Origin: Latrodectus hesperus
Taxonomy: Eukaryota > Arthropoda > Arachnida > Araneae > Theridiidae
NCBI GenBank assembly: GCA_037975125.1
Contig: CM075854.1
Location: 64,783,071-64,847,070 of the forward strand
Direction of reading: 5' to 3'
DNA length: 64,000 nucleotides
Below the pieces are notes generated by a model that worked only from the letters and a program-made list of their open reading frames with translations, was not told the DNA's origin and ran no database searches. A program made the translations under genes and the position numbers. This document shows, one piece after another, positions 1-34,100 of this stretch (positions are counted from its first letter, which is position 1; each line of letters starts with the position of its first letter).

Positions 1-2866
1 TATAAAGAAAATCTGAATGATTCGAGTTTTTGACGCATTTGAGTCTCCGTCACACATTTGAGTCTGAAATGTATTAATGACATTTCCTAAACTGTTAATA
101 TTACTTCCTTTAAAGTCCTTTCCTAATGTGTCTGGAATATAATTGTTTTTATTTTACTCGGATCTGAGGAAGTATCACTAACTGAATAAGATTTTTTTAA
201 TTAACTTTTTGTAATAAAGAGAGTTTACACAAATTCTCATTCAATAGAACAAATGCAAATTGTATAAAACAGTACTTCTTCTGAAATTTTTTTTTTTTTA
301 CTTTTTGCTATGTGAACGAAATAATTTTGTAGCAAAATTAATTTACGAACATAAACACATTTACTTCTCTCCAGAGTTATTATTAATAAGTTATTTATTA
401 TTGTTATATAAGTCGTTTATTAATAATAAATCAGATTGCCAAAATTATTTTCTAATATACCCAAGCTATATAATTAATCTTAAATAAATTACAGGAAGTT
501 AAAAATGAATTACTCATATAATTTTTATTTATTTATTATTATGAAAAATATTATTATCGCTTACTTATATTATTCTTAAGTTGTATAACGAGATTCTAAC
601 ACATATTATTGTAAGAATAGGAATAATAGACAATTATTAGAGCTAAGTAATTTACCTTAAAAATGCAATTTTTAGTAAAAGTTTGATTTGTTACAGTTAG
701 TAAAATTGATTTATTCTGTGAAATTTATTTTTCTAGGAATATATGAAAAAGAACATGTGATTAACAAGTAAATTATATTTCAAATATGAACTAAAAATGG
801 ATGTAATGCTTGAGTTTTTTTATAGTCACCTTTAATCAAATAGTGATTACCCTTTTTATATAAAAATTGTTATTATAGTACTTCCAATATTTTTAACCTT
901 ATTAAGATTAATCTACTATTTTAATCTGTCGTGTGATATCATTGAATTAAATGTATATAGGAAAGAAAAATAAATTATCTTCAGGAAATAGAAGTATAAA
1001 TAACGAAAATGTAATTATAGCGAGAATTACCATTTATATACAAGTAAATAATAAAACTTAAGAGAATCAATAATCAGTGCAAGATACAAAGGAATCACAC
1101 TTTTATTTACAATTTATTTTATGTTCTTACCAAAGAAGAAACTTTACCCAAAGCTTGAAACTAAATCACCTGATCGATCATCCAACTTGAATATTTAGTG
1201 CAGTCAGACATCAGACTATCAATCAGAAATGAAAAATTACTTTCCATATAAGACACGGTAACAATGTAAAATATTTTATTTTTCTTTTCTGAAAAAAAAT
1301 AATCATCTTTCATTTCGAACCAAATGCCAGCGGCATACTTCTCGATTCACTCCATGAATCAAAAATACCTGAAATTAAATAAATTGTGTATGTGTGTGGT
1401 ACAGTACCAAATAGAAATGTTTTTTTTTATTTTGGAGAACACACACACACACACCATATTATCGCAGAGTGAAAATAACTTGTTAGGTTATAATTTGCGG
1501 CCTTTATTCATTTGTCTGTATTATGTTTGTAAATTATAGCTCTTCTTTTCACCAGGGAAATCAGAACAAGCATCTGTTCTAATTTCAGTGAAACTTATCA
1601 TTAGCGCTGTGTTGAGAACTTCAATTTTTCATGAATATATTATATGTTCTATCAGCATTATAATATAATCCATGTAATAATAAGAATAAATATAATGACG
1701 TATAGGCAGTAAATTAAAAATAGTTTATAGTGTAACAGTAAAGTAGAATTTTTCAGAAGAAAGTTTTGGAAGCTTGGTATACTTTTATTAAGTAATGCAA
1801 ATTTTATTATATAGTGACTTAAAAGTATTTATACTTAATTTTTTTTCCTTTACATTTTTAATTAAAATATTTTGAACTTTAAAGTATTTTATTATATTTC
1901 TTCCATAAGTTTATAGCTTACAATAACACTTCTTGAATAATAGGTGTTAAACTACAATGGTAAACTTTCTTCTGCAGCTATTGCGTCTATCCAACTCAAA
2001 TAAACTACAAATTGAAATTCACTGTAAATTCTGCTCCTTATTTCTGTTAACTCTTTACTTATTTCTATTAAATTGCAATACTTATTTCAATCAGTTGTAG
2101 GAATAAGCATTGCTATTCCTATTATTAATATAATTGATCCCTTATTCCTATCAATAAATAGGAAATATTGAATAATTAAAAATACTAAATAAAGCATTTT
2201 TTTAATATTCCAATATTTTCTATTCCAGTTTAATACAGTCATATTTATTTCAAAAATAATGATTGAAACTATAATCTCATTGTATAAAAAAACCCTTTTT
2301 TATTACTAACATTCAGGAAACGAAATTGTTTTATTCTATATTTATCAAATAGCTTCTTACGGTTAGTTAGCATCTAACAAATTGAACTGTCTTGATACGT
2401 ATGAACAACTTATCAAGCAATATGAAGTAACTGCTCATACAGGGTAAGAAATTTGGAACATTCTCTAATATCTATTTCTTTATCATTTGACTTTGAAGCA
2501 TTAGGCCATCTGTATCATTCACCATGTACTTGATTTGCCAATATGTAATCCCTTTAAAAAATAATTGTGCATTTTATCCTTTCATACAATCATCCCAACC
2601 TTTGTGAAAATATTTTTTTTATTTTTGTTTTTGTGACAATATTTTTTTAGAATAGTATGAAGTTATAGGACTAATAAACGACTTAATAATGTTAAAGCAT
2701 TGCAAGGAATAACGAAAGATATACATGAAATATAATAGGGTAATTAAATAATATGTAATTGGTATACATGTAGTTATTTTACATTTATGCTATATTTTTA
2801 ACACTATATTTTGAAAATTATTCCTTTGTTTGAAAGTAGCTATGGTTTATTTATTGATATAATGTT
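1..2866. other. AT-rich non-coding stretch, no gene seen
   Basis: No spliced coding exon or recognisable repeat family was found here. There is a short (AC)n run near 1440-1453 and several A/T homopolymers. It may be intron of the TBC1D2-like gene, because the first visible exon at 7254 is internal to that protein and the N-terminal exons must lie further upstream. That placement is an inference. Confidence 0.5.
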
Positions 2867-3053
2867 TATGCAGAATGTCTCGAAAGGACCGCATAAACTC
2901 TGCACAGCTCGATTCCTCATTGGGAGTACATAAAAACTGCTCAAGGAAGCGTTCCTGTACGATCTACAGTTTACGAGAAAAATACGAAAAACAAAGTATG
3001 ACGTCACTTCTGGTTCAAGAAAAAACACTTAATTGAACGTATCAACAGTAGTA

Positions 3054-4307
3054 CGAGGGTTACTCTGAAATATTTGAGATACGCTCAGAGGAGAATTTAC
3101 AAAATAAAAATAACGGTTTAATTTTAAAGTACAAAGTATTTTAACACAGAAGACGATTTTTTACTGACTTCAACTTGTTGAGCGTGGAATAAATTTTAAA
3201 CAAGAGAAAATGGAGTTGACGCGAGAACATTTTCGTGCTATGATTTTCTACGATTTCAAAGCAGGATTAAATCAAGAAGAATGCGTTCAACAGTTGCAAT
3301 TAGCATTTGGTGATGAATCTGAAGCTCGTGCTACTGTATTCAGATGGTTTAGAGAAATTAGAAGAGGTCGCAATTTTCTTCAGGATGAAGAACACACAGG
3401 AAGGCCGCCGTCGGCAAGTAATCCCGGATAATGTGTCTGCCATACGGAAAATGTTAATGGATGATAATCGCTGTACCTATCAAATGATACAGAAGGAACT
3501 TAACATTGGATCCGCAGCCATACACAAAATCATTCATGAAGAATTACATATGAAAAAAGTAGTTTGCCGTTGGGTTCCCCATAATCTAACTGAGCATCAA
3601 AAAGAGGAGCGTGTCAGAATCAGTAAAGAAACTCTTAATATGCTGAATGATGGTGGCCACCGCATCATTTCTAAAATTGTAACAGGTGATGAAACGTACA
3701 TACTGTTTTTTGACGTTCCAACACGTCAAGAAAGCAAAGTATGGGTCTTTGAAGATGATCCCACGCCGACAATGGTGAAAAAACAACGTGCACTGAAAAA
3801 AGTGATGTATGCCGTTTTCTTCAGAAGTACGGGATTGGTCAAAGCCATCAAGTTGGAAGGACAGAAGACAGTAACAGCAAACTGGTATACCACTAAATGT
3901 CTTCCAGAAATTCTACAAAAACTGAATGTTAGGGGACTAATGCTTCACCATGACAATGCATCTTCACATACAGCCAGATTAACAGTTGAGTTTCTTAAAC
4001 AAAAACAAATTAAAGTGATCGAACATCCGCCGTATTCACCTGATCTAGCTATGTGCGACTTTTGGTTATTCTTTAATCTAAAAAAAAACTACGTGGACGT
4101 CGTTTTCATTCAGAAGAGATTGGTGTGGCTATAAATGCATTTTTTCATCTATTCGAAGAAATGAATGGCTTGAGGCATTTAATCTGAAAAAATTTGGTCT
4201 ACAAAAGTGCATTGATGCTGAAGGAGACTAATTTGAACACACCTAAAATTTTGTAAGTATAACTTTAAAAACCTAGTTGTATCTCAAAAATTTCAGAATA
4301 ACCCTCG
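3054..4307 (+). mobile_element. mariner element nested in an older transposon
   Basis: The terminal inverted repeats are about 30 bp. The left begins CGAGGGTTACTCTGAAAT and the right, reverse-complemented, begins CGAGGGTTATTCTGAAAT. TA dinucleotides flank both ends (3052-3053 and 4308-4309), as expected for a mariner target-site duplication. The 1254-bp length is typical of a complete mariner. The transposase frame runs on the + strand from 3210. Both ends are well preserved, but the transposase carries frameshifts. The insertion is younger than the element it interrupts. Confidence 0.9.
3210..4231 (+). pseudogene. mariner transposase (DD34D), frameshifted
   Basis: The enzyme would cut and paste the mariner element at TA sites. 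From ATG 3210 the N-terminal helix-turn-helix region reads normally and ends in the family-type EEHTGRP linker. The frame then changes near 3405-3425. The next frame carries the mariner signature WVPHNLTEHQK and the first catalytic Asp in VTGDET. The second Asp is in HHDNASSHTA and the third in SPDLAMCDFW, with 34 residues between them, the DD34D spacing of mariners. A second frameshift lies in the A-run at about 4080-4090 and a third near 4140-4155. A TAA at 4229-4231 ends the remaining frame. All three catalytic residues survive, but the protein cannot be made as one chain, so this is a recent pseudogene. Confidence 0.88.
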
Positions 4308-4319
4308 TATATACACAAT

Positions 4320-4680
4320 TTAAAGCAAATATTCAATGTGTTTGCCTTGAATGTCGAGGCAGGCTTGAGCACGCCGTGGAATGGCTGTCATCACACGTTG
4401 CAGCATCGCGGGATCCACCGAAGTATAAGCAGCGTGCAGACGAGCAACTAAGTCCATTGGTGTTGGTACTACGTCTCGATACACCAGTTCTTTGAGATGG
4501 CCTCATAGGAAAAAATCCAACGATGTAAGATCTGGCGGACATAGAACCGGACCCTCACGTCCGATCCAGCTGCCGGGGTATTCCATATCCAGCCAACCAC
4601 ATACAGGAGCACAGAAATGCGCGGGAGACCCATCATGATGGAACCAAATGCATTTCCATTACGTCGGCCTTACATCAAGT
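4320..4680 (-). pseudogene. C-terminal fragment of a mariner-like transposase of the outer element
   Basis: Reading the minus strand from about 4680 gives a second catalytic Asp motif, FHHDGSPAHF, followed by PPDLTSLDFFL. The frame ends with TAA at 4320-4322. These are hallmarks of a widespread arthropod mariner-like transposase family often labelled Tc3-like. There are 38 residues between the two Asp. Relatives usually have SPDL preceded by a few more residues, so about three residues may be lost here; the original spacing would then be near 41, the DD41D class. A TGA stands where a Trp codon is expected after DFFL. The N-terminal half, including the first catalytic Asp, is absent. Confidence 0.7.
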
Positions 4681-5035
4681 ACATGTCGTAGTAGTCACGA
4701 ACGGAATACCTGGCCACCATACGAAGACTACCGGTAGCTGCAAGATGAAGCCTTTTAAATACCAACTTAACGACGGCTTAGCGTCATTCCATGACGCGAT
4801 ATGCGTGGCCAACGTTTTAAGCATTATAGTTTGGAAAGATATGTAAATACTGTTGTTGGTATGTCCAATAAAGTGTTTTTTTCTTGCACCGGCAGTGACG
4901 TCATACTTTGTTTTTCGTATTTTTCTCGTAAACTATTGATCGTACAGGAACGCTTCTTTGGGCAGTTTTTATGTACTCCTAACGAAGAATCTTGCTGTGC
5001 AGAGTTCATGTGGTCGTTTTGGGACACCCTGTATA

Positions 5036-7253
5036 AAAAATTGCATTTTACAAACTTTCTTTCATCATCATGAAAGCTATTGTTAATTCTAACTTAACAC
5101 CAAAAAATTTTATAATAAACGTTAAAGTGTTGCAAGAACGATTTCTATACCTTTTCCACTTATACACACTATACTCTCTACCACATTCTTAGTTTCTTTA
5201 AAATAATAAATTTTTGAGATTTCTCAGATTTAGCTCAAATTTTCAAAGTGAAATGAAAATTTTGCCAAGTTTATTTTTGTTGAGAAAATAAATTTAAACT
5301 TTTCCACGCGTTTTTCTTCTTAAGTAGCCATACATATCCAACTACATGCATGAAAACTTTCATAACTAAAAATTATTTCAACTCTACACTTGTTAGTTTT
5401 ATGTTGAAAAAAATCTATATTCTTTCCACTAAAAATGGGATTCTTAGCATCTGATTCTTCTTCTCAGCTGAATACGCTCAAATATATTTTTTGTTTTAAG
5501 AATGAGAATGAAATTTTCACTTATAGGGAATTAAAGAGATCAACTATAAGTTGAGTATTCCACTTTTTTGCCACTTCTTTGTGTGTGTGAGTACACTATT
5601 CATAGAAAAGGAGAAGCTGATATATGTACACAAAATATCTGATAAAGTCTTGATTCATCTATTCATATTTCCAATTTCATATTGGATAATTTTTTTTTTC
5701 ATCTTGGACAAAATAAAAAGATATATTTTTCATAAAAGAAAAGAAAAAAGAAAATTAAGCCTGTAAAAACTATGACATTTTTTAAATTGCAATATAGTTT
5801 TTTTTTATTTCGTATCAAAGTGCAATTTTAATTCATTTTATCATCAAAATGAACCTCTTTGTTTTCCCTTATCATTTCAGTGATTTTTCCATATTTATTA
5901 ATCAAAAGAGTCTTGCAAAATTTTAAAAAATTTCTAATTCATCCCTCCTTGCATTTTAAATATTTTTCTTTACAATTTGTCTACACATTTCACACTACCC
6001 GACAAGCTATTCTCAATTTATTTGTTCAAAGGAATACTTTATTTGCATGGATAGTACATGAATAATTTTAGCTTAAATACTTTTTCAATAGCGATGAAAA
6101 AAATATTCAAAGTATAAAATTTCGTACTTCACTTATTTTATTTAATGGTGGAAAACAACCAACGTTTATTAAAGAATGAAAAGATTTCTTGTATTTAAAA
6201 ATAAAAAGTACTTTTATTAATTAGTACCAACGTTGAGAGAACGATATAAAAATTATTTTGCTACTATTCATATTAATTTATGATACCCAATTAATTTTTC
6301 AGATAAGTTTTTGCTAAATCCTATTTTTTTAGTTTTGAAAGATGGATACACAAACTATATTGTTAAATATAAGACAAATTATATTTTAGGAATTCCATTG
6401 CAAAGTTATTATAAACTCTTTGTATGTTTCAAACATTGCTATGAAATATATCTAGAGATAATGGTGTATATATTATGAGATATGGTAGTATATATCTAGA
6501 GATATGGTAGTAATATTTGCAGTTATCATGTACTTAATGAATTCTTATCTCACAATAAACTTTTCACTTAGTGTTACTTTTCGTACTACAAAAGCCTTTA
6601 CCAGTGATATTAAGAAATTTAGTTTGACTTTTATTTTTCAATGTTTAACAGAAAGACATTTTTAATCTTTTGGAAATGATAGAGAATATTCAATAATATG
6701 TTCTTGTTCTACTGATATACATCACCAATTTCTGCCCTTATTTTTTAAGAAAATGAAAATCTGTTAAAAGTTAAATGTCATTGATTTATAAACTATAATT
6801 CGCGCGCGCAGTTTTTGTCACATACATATATACGACTTGTATACCATTCTTCCACTTTGATATGCTAAAAATAAACAAGTTTTACTCAGATACACCTAGA
6901 AAATTTTCGTATAAATTTTTATAAGTCGTAATGCCTTATAGTTACTCAAAAATGACTCTTTATAATATAAATATTAATATTTAAAGATTATATTTAGAAA
7001 ATATCCATTCTTCTCCATATAGTTTTAAATGCAACAAGTTTAGCTTGCTTACTGTTCTTCAAAGAGTATATAAAAACATTGCTATTTTTCCAATGTATTT
7101 TACATTTTAAAAAATTATACAAAGAAATATTTTTTTAATTTCCAATGATAATAAATTTAATTAATATCGCAGTTTAACAATAATAAGATATTAAATTACA
7201 ATTGAATTAACTATTCTGAACGTATATTAGTTTGAAAATGTATATAATTCCAG
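5036..7253. other. AT-rich non-coding stretch upstream of the first visible TBC exon
   Basis: No exon or repeat family was recognised. A short imperfect direct repeat built on TATATCTAGAGATA(A)TGGT occurs at about 6448-6512. A CGCGCGCGC run is at about 6802. The stretch is probably intron of the TBC1D2-like gene, since the exon at 7254 starts in the middle of a codon. Confidence 0.45.
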
Positions 7254-28175
<20,922 letters not shown>

Positions 28176-28600
28176 GTAAGCCTTATGTATTTTAATTTAT
28201 TATAAATTTGAAATTTCCCAAAAAAATCTTTTTCTGTTAAACCTATAAATCTTATATCAGACTATTTTACAGAATGGTGTATAGTCGGTAAAGCATACAA
28301 TCACTGACATGCTTATAAATTAATCTGCTTTCAAATTACATTTCTTGTTGCGACTCATGAATAGGCTAGTGTTTCAAAGTAACCGATACTTCTTGGTTGC
28401 AGAAATTAAGGGCATTTCTCTGTTGAAATAACGACTTAACAATGTGGCAAATTATTCTTATTATTCCTATAATATGGGGTATTTTTTAATAATATGAAGA
28501 ATTTAATGAAATTCCTATTATAATATTCATTCTAATGCCAAATTATTAGAATATCAACGGATTCATGTGTTGAAATTTTATAATAATTTTCATTGTGAAC

Positions 28601-29867
28601 TACACTCAAATGCCAGAAGAGTTGGTTTAAGAGTACATATGCAAAAATAATATAAGTAAGCATCTAAACAACAATGCGATAAATAGCACCCATGTTTGAC
28701 AGCAGAGGTCTGATAAAGCTGAATGATCAGTTATTGCTGCAATAATAACAGATTATCAAGATTTAAATGAGTTTGAAAATATCGTTTTAGATGATGCACG
28801 AGAGATGGAGCATACTATTTTCGAGATACATTTTATTACGATTTTCTGAGACATGAATAGTGACTATTTGATAAAAAACATCAAATCTCAAAACAGCAAT
28901 GTGTCTGAAAAAAGACTATGATAGGCAATAGTTTAGCGCCAATGACAGTTTGAATGTTCACATACAAGCACTCACGAATTGTGAATGTGTATTATCTAAT
29001 AAATCATATCCAAGCTCAGAGAAGATCTTAAAAAACGAGTTCTTCGATGACTGACGAGATAGATGTGCAAAATTTCTTTAAATTATTGAGAATTTCAATA
29101 TTGGAGCATCAACAATGATCGACTTGAGACATTTTGTGTTCGTCATCGTTGATATCCACTTTCTTAGTCGAAGGCACATGAGTGTTCCGTAGCTGAGCTT
29201 TACACCTCACCTGTGACCACCAACACCACTCTTGAACTGCAACACCTGATAACAAGTTGCCTGGTCTCATTTCCAATTGTGTCAAAAGAATAAGCAAATG
29301 AAAGTATACAGAAAATCTCATGAATCTGTTAACTCTACATGTCAACAAAGAACTGCTCAAGATGGTGGAGCTTCTGGAATGGCATGGAGTAAATGTAGCT
29401 GGAATTATATGGAAACATTGATGATTTTAGAGATGAACTGAATCATACAGAAGCAACTTGTCTGACTACTTACACCCATTGTGTATTTTAAAGGACTTGG
29501 ACATTCCCCCATGGCAATGCGACATCTAACACATCGAAAGTTTCCAAGATGATTCATGACCCCACATTTGATTTTAGGGACTTCTACTGGCTACCATAAT
29601 CCCTAGATATTAATATTATTGAGCATATCTGAAATACCTTACAAAGTGCCCAATAGGAAATAGTCACCACTTCTGACTTCTATAGATTTAAGGATTGCCG
29701 TGGAAAATTCATAATATAAATTGGCTCTAAGGTATGTTACTGATATTTCCAGTGTACTTCAAACATTGGTTAAATCCATGCCATATCGTGTTGCAAACTT
29801 TCTGCTACTTGTAAGACCAACACGATATTAGACTGGTGTACTAGTTTTTTTTCGGCATTTGAATATA
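28601..29867 (+). mobile_element. decayed Tc1-like transposon
   Basis: The left end CACTCAAATGCCAGAAGA and the reverse-complemented right end TATTCAAATGCCGAAAAA form imperfect terminal inverted repeats next to TA. The 1267-bp length suits a Tc1-like element. In the 3' part the + strand still shows traces of the catalytic region: an HGNAT-like match to the HxDNA motif at about 29513, and LDINIIEHI, matching SPDLNPIEHxW, at about 29600. In-frame stops and frameshifts are numerous, so the transposase is dead. It lies downstream of the last visible TBC1D2-like exon. Confidence 0.75.
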
Positions 29868-31116
29868 GACAAATTGGTTTGTGGAAACATTTTTTATACT
29901 TATGTAATTATAATCATAATCTTTCTTACTAATATCTTAGTGCATTAGTTTTTCCTTAAATAAGGTCCTATTTCGTAATATTAGTTAAGGCAAAACTCAT
30001 TTCTGATTTTCCTCTAAAGTACTATAGTAGTTTAGAAATCAACATTACACACACAGATATCTTATTTATTTTAGTTTAAATATGAACTTAAAACGTACGA
30101 AATACTAAGTTATTTCTCCGTAGGCAAATTTGCATGAGGACTTTACATAATATAAAACGAAATATTCTATTTCGTTTTCTATTGTTTTTCAGAGTTATAT
30201 TTTTATTTGTTTAAATACCTTCCTAAAAAAAGTTACCTCATGTAGTTTGGTCCGTGAAAAAGTTAAAAACTTAAATAGAGTGCTTTTATTACACATTAAA
30301 AATTGAATTTCATTATACATTGAAAAATAATGTTATATTGCTTAATTATTATCTTCTCTATCGCTAAACTAATTTAATCTGAAATTCCTGTAAAAAATGT
30401 TCTTTACAATTTCAAATCTTTATTGTAATTGAGTCGAATTAAATCCCATTTCGAGAGATTTCGTGTTATATTATGACGTAAAAAATTCTCCATCATTTGT
30501 TTTTTTTTTCTTGAAAAGAAATTAAGATGGAAATATTCATATTTGGAACCTGTCCAACTTTAAAAATTCATCAGGTGAAAAATTGCACATTCCCTGCTTC
30601 TCCGGCTTTAATTTTAGAGAGTTATTTCCCTTAACATTTTTGTTTTCATATTTTTATCATTTTGCCAAATATCGTGCACAAGATGTAAACTGAAATGACA
30701 TTTCTTCCACGCATTTGTGCTTAGATACTCTAAGTTTTCAATAATTTTTTACAATTTAATTATTTAACTTGATTAAAAAATAACAATGAATTTTAAAATT
30801 TATCAAAAAACGCTCTTTTAGCCTTGAAACTCTTTCATGAAAAATAAATTGTAATCATTGCTAACATTGTTTTACATTGTTACTAGATATAAACTAAAAT
30901 GTTTAATTTAATTGGAAAAATGTATAACAAACAGCAAAAATAAAAAAGTATAGGTGCTAGTAAAATGTTCATATTTATTTTCATTTTTTCCCTTAATTAA
31001 TTTTTACAATTGACATGAATAAATTCACTCTGCATTAATTACGTATATTACCCCGAAACGTATTTTAATAATTATTTCCTCTTACATTAACATTGTTCCA
31101 CACTGTTACTAGATAC

Positions 31117-31195
<79 letters not shown>

Positions 31196-34100
31196 CCTTT
31201 AATTTATGAAATATAGGGGTGTCTAAAAAATCTTTTTCTAATATATTAGACATCAAATTGGAATTTTATAAGAAACAGCTCTCGCTTCGTTATCTCGTAG
31301 TCATTTAATTAATGGAAATTTCCTGTTTTTTTTTTTCAATAAATATGTTGTTGAATTTGTCAGTTTTATATGATGGTGAAAGTACACACAAGGGTGCTTT
31401 TGTTTAAACCAAAATATTCCTAACATATTATTTATTTTTCTCACATCATTTTCCTTGTATAACATAAAGTAATATGCGTAGTTCCACTTTCTAGAATTTA
31501 TCCGATTCTATTACTCATTAATTTTATCGTTTGCAGGTATTAGTGAACATTTTTCCAAACTATATTATCTTTGTGTTTAAGTAAATCAACTTATTACAGT
31601 AATGATTTATTTCAAACGTTAGTCATTCTATATTTATGTGTGCAGTGTACTGTTTTTTTTATGGTACGTCTGACCCTCATAAATTTTGTTTGTTGGCAAT
31701 TATGGGCATGCAAAAGTGTCAAGGTATTAGAAAAAGGCTACGTACTACACGATGAAACATCTAGCACTATCCGTAGTGATAAAATTCGGAAACTATAGGC
31801 TCTATATTAAAAACTAAATGCGATAGGAAGACAATTTGTTTCACAGGTTTAAGGCAGCAGTGATTTCATACCAGACAACACCTTATCCAATAAAATGCAT
31901 AGAAAATAATTCTAACAACGCTTACTGGTATAAACTTTAGTTCCGACACAGTTGTGCACCGAAATGCACGAAAAGCAACAACTGTCTGTTACTAGGCACA
32001 TATGCTATCAATGCTCTATTCTGGAAATGAAGCCGAAGAAACCTCATATCTGACAATGTGCATGTTTTGCAAAACACACTAATCAATGCGAATTGTACAA
32101 CATTATTTCCTTCACATGCCTACAAAGAAAATAATGTTGTTGCTCTACGGCTTTATAATTGATTTTTTAATTATATTATTTATTTGTTGAGATATGATCT
32201 CTAACTTCCTGATTTTACTGAAAAGGTTTGCTCCAGTTCATCTCATTTCATAGCGCATAATCACTTTCTTATAACATCAATTCCTTATTATGATCATGCA
32301 AAAGGATTTTCAAAGTTAAGGAGTTGAAAGAAAGCTTTATCAGATCCCCTGGGTTCATTAATGCTTCTGCTCATTCTTTAATGAGTTTAATAATTTATAT
32401 AAAGAGTAGTTTCACTCCACGCTCTTTGTTCTCAAATCTTGAATCCTAATATTAACCTTGAGGATTTCATCGTAGATGAAACTGTGAATCATATGATTAA
32501 TAAAACATTGCGACTCCTTATGTTAACTTTCATTAAGTACAACACTGCTTGTATCATAAAATGGATCATAAATGCTGGTTATTAAATGGGTTTTTTCAAT
32601 GTGCATGCTGTTTTATTTTCTTTCACAACTTTAATGTTTTATTTTAGTTAATTAAAAATAAGATTAATTTAATAGTAGTTAATGACATTATGTATTAACT
32701 TTCTTTTTTAACTATAATATTAACTATCGGCTTAGAACTTCATAAAATTATATTTTATAAAAATTATTCATTATTTGAAGACTGTATAAACATGAGACTT
32801 TTAGCGGTTTTTTAGATATATTGAAAAAGTATTTTACAACCAATTTATAGGAATTTATATAATACTTATTATGTATATTTCAATTTACTTTTGCTTATTT
32901 GAACAAATGACTTTGAATTCAAACGTATTACTCATATTATAAATAACATCTGTTCACCAATTTCAAAATTACATTCTTAACAAATAATAGAATATTTTTT
33001 TTCTTATTGAATATCTTTTAATGATTTCAAAGTAATTTCAAAATCATTTTATTAAAGTAGCTTCAAATTTAACAATAATTTAAGTCAAAAAAATTTTTTA
33101 ATTATAAAATATTCTTAATGTCATGACGTTTACAAGAAAAATTGTATTTGCTTGTTTTTAAAATAACAAAATGCCTCAATGTGTTAAAGTAAATATTTTC
33201 TTAGATTTTCTCATCCTACTAAAAAAAACTTTTCAAATAAACTCAAAAGAAAAGGGATTTCTTATATGGAATAATATGTTGCTAAATATTAAGCTCTATA
33301 TGCAAAAATATCTATCCTTATTAATCAAATAACAAATAATCAGACTTCTTATATACGATTTATGACAATTTATTCAACAAAACTTATAACATTCAATCAA
33401 ATGACTGGAACAAAACACAAGATGCAATAAGCCAATAAACAAAAAAATATAATTCACAAAATGTGTGGCACATACATACAAAACATAAAATTATTTTAAT
33501 GATACTATTATGATAAAAACAATGAAAAATGTTCAATGAATGCAATAATATGAATAACATGAAACTGACAAATAATGATTTGAAATAAAAACTAAGGTAA
33601 CAAAAACCCTGTAAATTTGATTTAACAAAAATAAAATCAGCCTATTCCTAATAATGAAAAAATGATCTTCAATTTTTATGAGCAACAGAAATAATAAATG
33701 CATATTTATATTTTAATTTAGATGATTCTTAAATAGCCTTATTTGGCTAAATATTTAAATTTATACTTTTTAATTCTTTAAAATTAATTTTTACTTTATC
33801 GTAGAATTATATATTTTAACTATGAATACCATTGAAAATAATTATTTTATAACGATTCAATCATTGCTTAAATTTCGTCTGCTGGTTTATAATTGATTTA
33901 GCAAATCATAAATTCAAAAAGCTATTAAGCATTCCATTCTTGGTAATTTTTGTGTGGAGGCAAATTTCAATTTTTCATTCTTTTCAAAAACAAGTTAAAA
34001 TATAAAAAAATAACAAAATATAAGCTTATAATCACATTATGTAGTCAATTATGCGTATAAAATGTGCTAATTTTAATTTTACAGAAAAATATAAATTTGT

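Larger units (their letters stand above)
2867..5035 (-). mobile_element. Tc1/mariner-superfamily element with long terminal inverted repeats, interrupted by a mariner copy
   Basis: The ends at about 2869-3050 and 4846-5033 are inverted copies of each other over roughly 180 bp. They differ by scattered substitutions and small indels. The termini read CAGAATGTCTCG on the left and, reverse-complemented, CAGGGTGTCCCA on the right, each next to TA. The interior keeps only the C-terminal part of a minus-strand transposase (4320-4680). The N-terminal half is missing, so the copy is internally deleted and cannot be autonomous. The mariner at 3054-4307 entered at the inner edge of the left repeat, between that repeat and the transposase stop codon. 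The element is visibly more GC-rich than the flanks, as expected for an acquired element. Confidence 0.8.

Noticed and set aside
2840..5073. Small frames in the two arms at 2840-3028 and 4801-5073 as a pair of related genes
   Set aside because: They are the two inverted terminal repeats of one transposon, which explains their similarity.
31538..31575. GTTTGCAG acceptor followed by VLVNIFPNYIIF as the next TBC exon
   Set aside because: It starts like the expected helix, but no RxWD motif follows and it meets a stop quickly.
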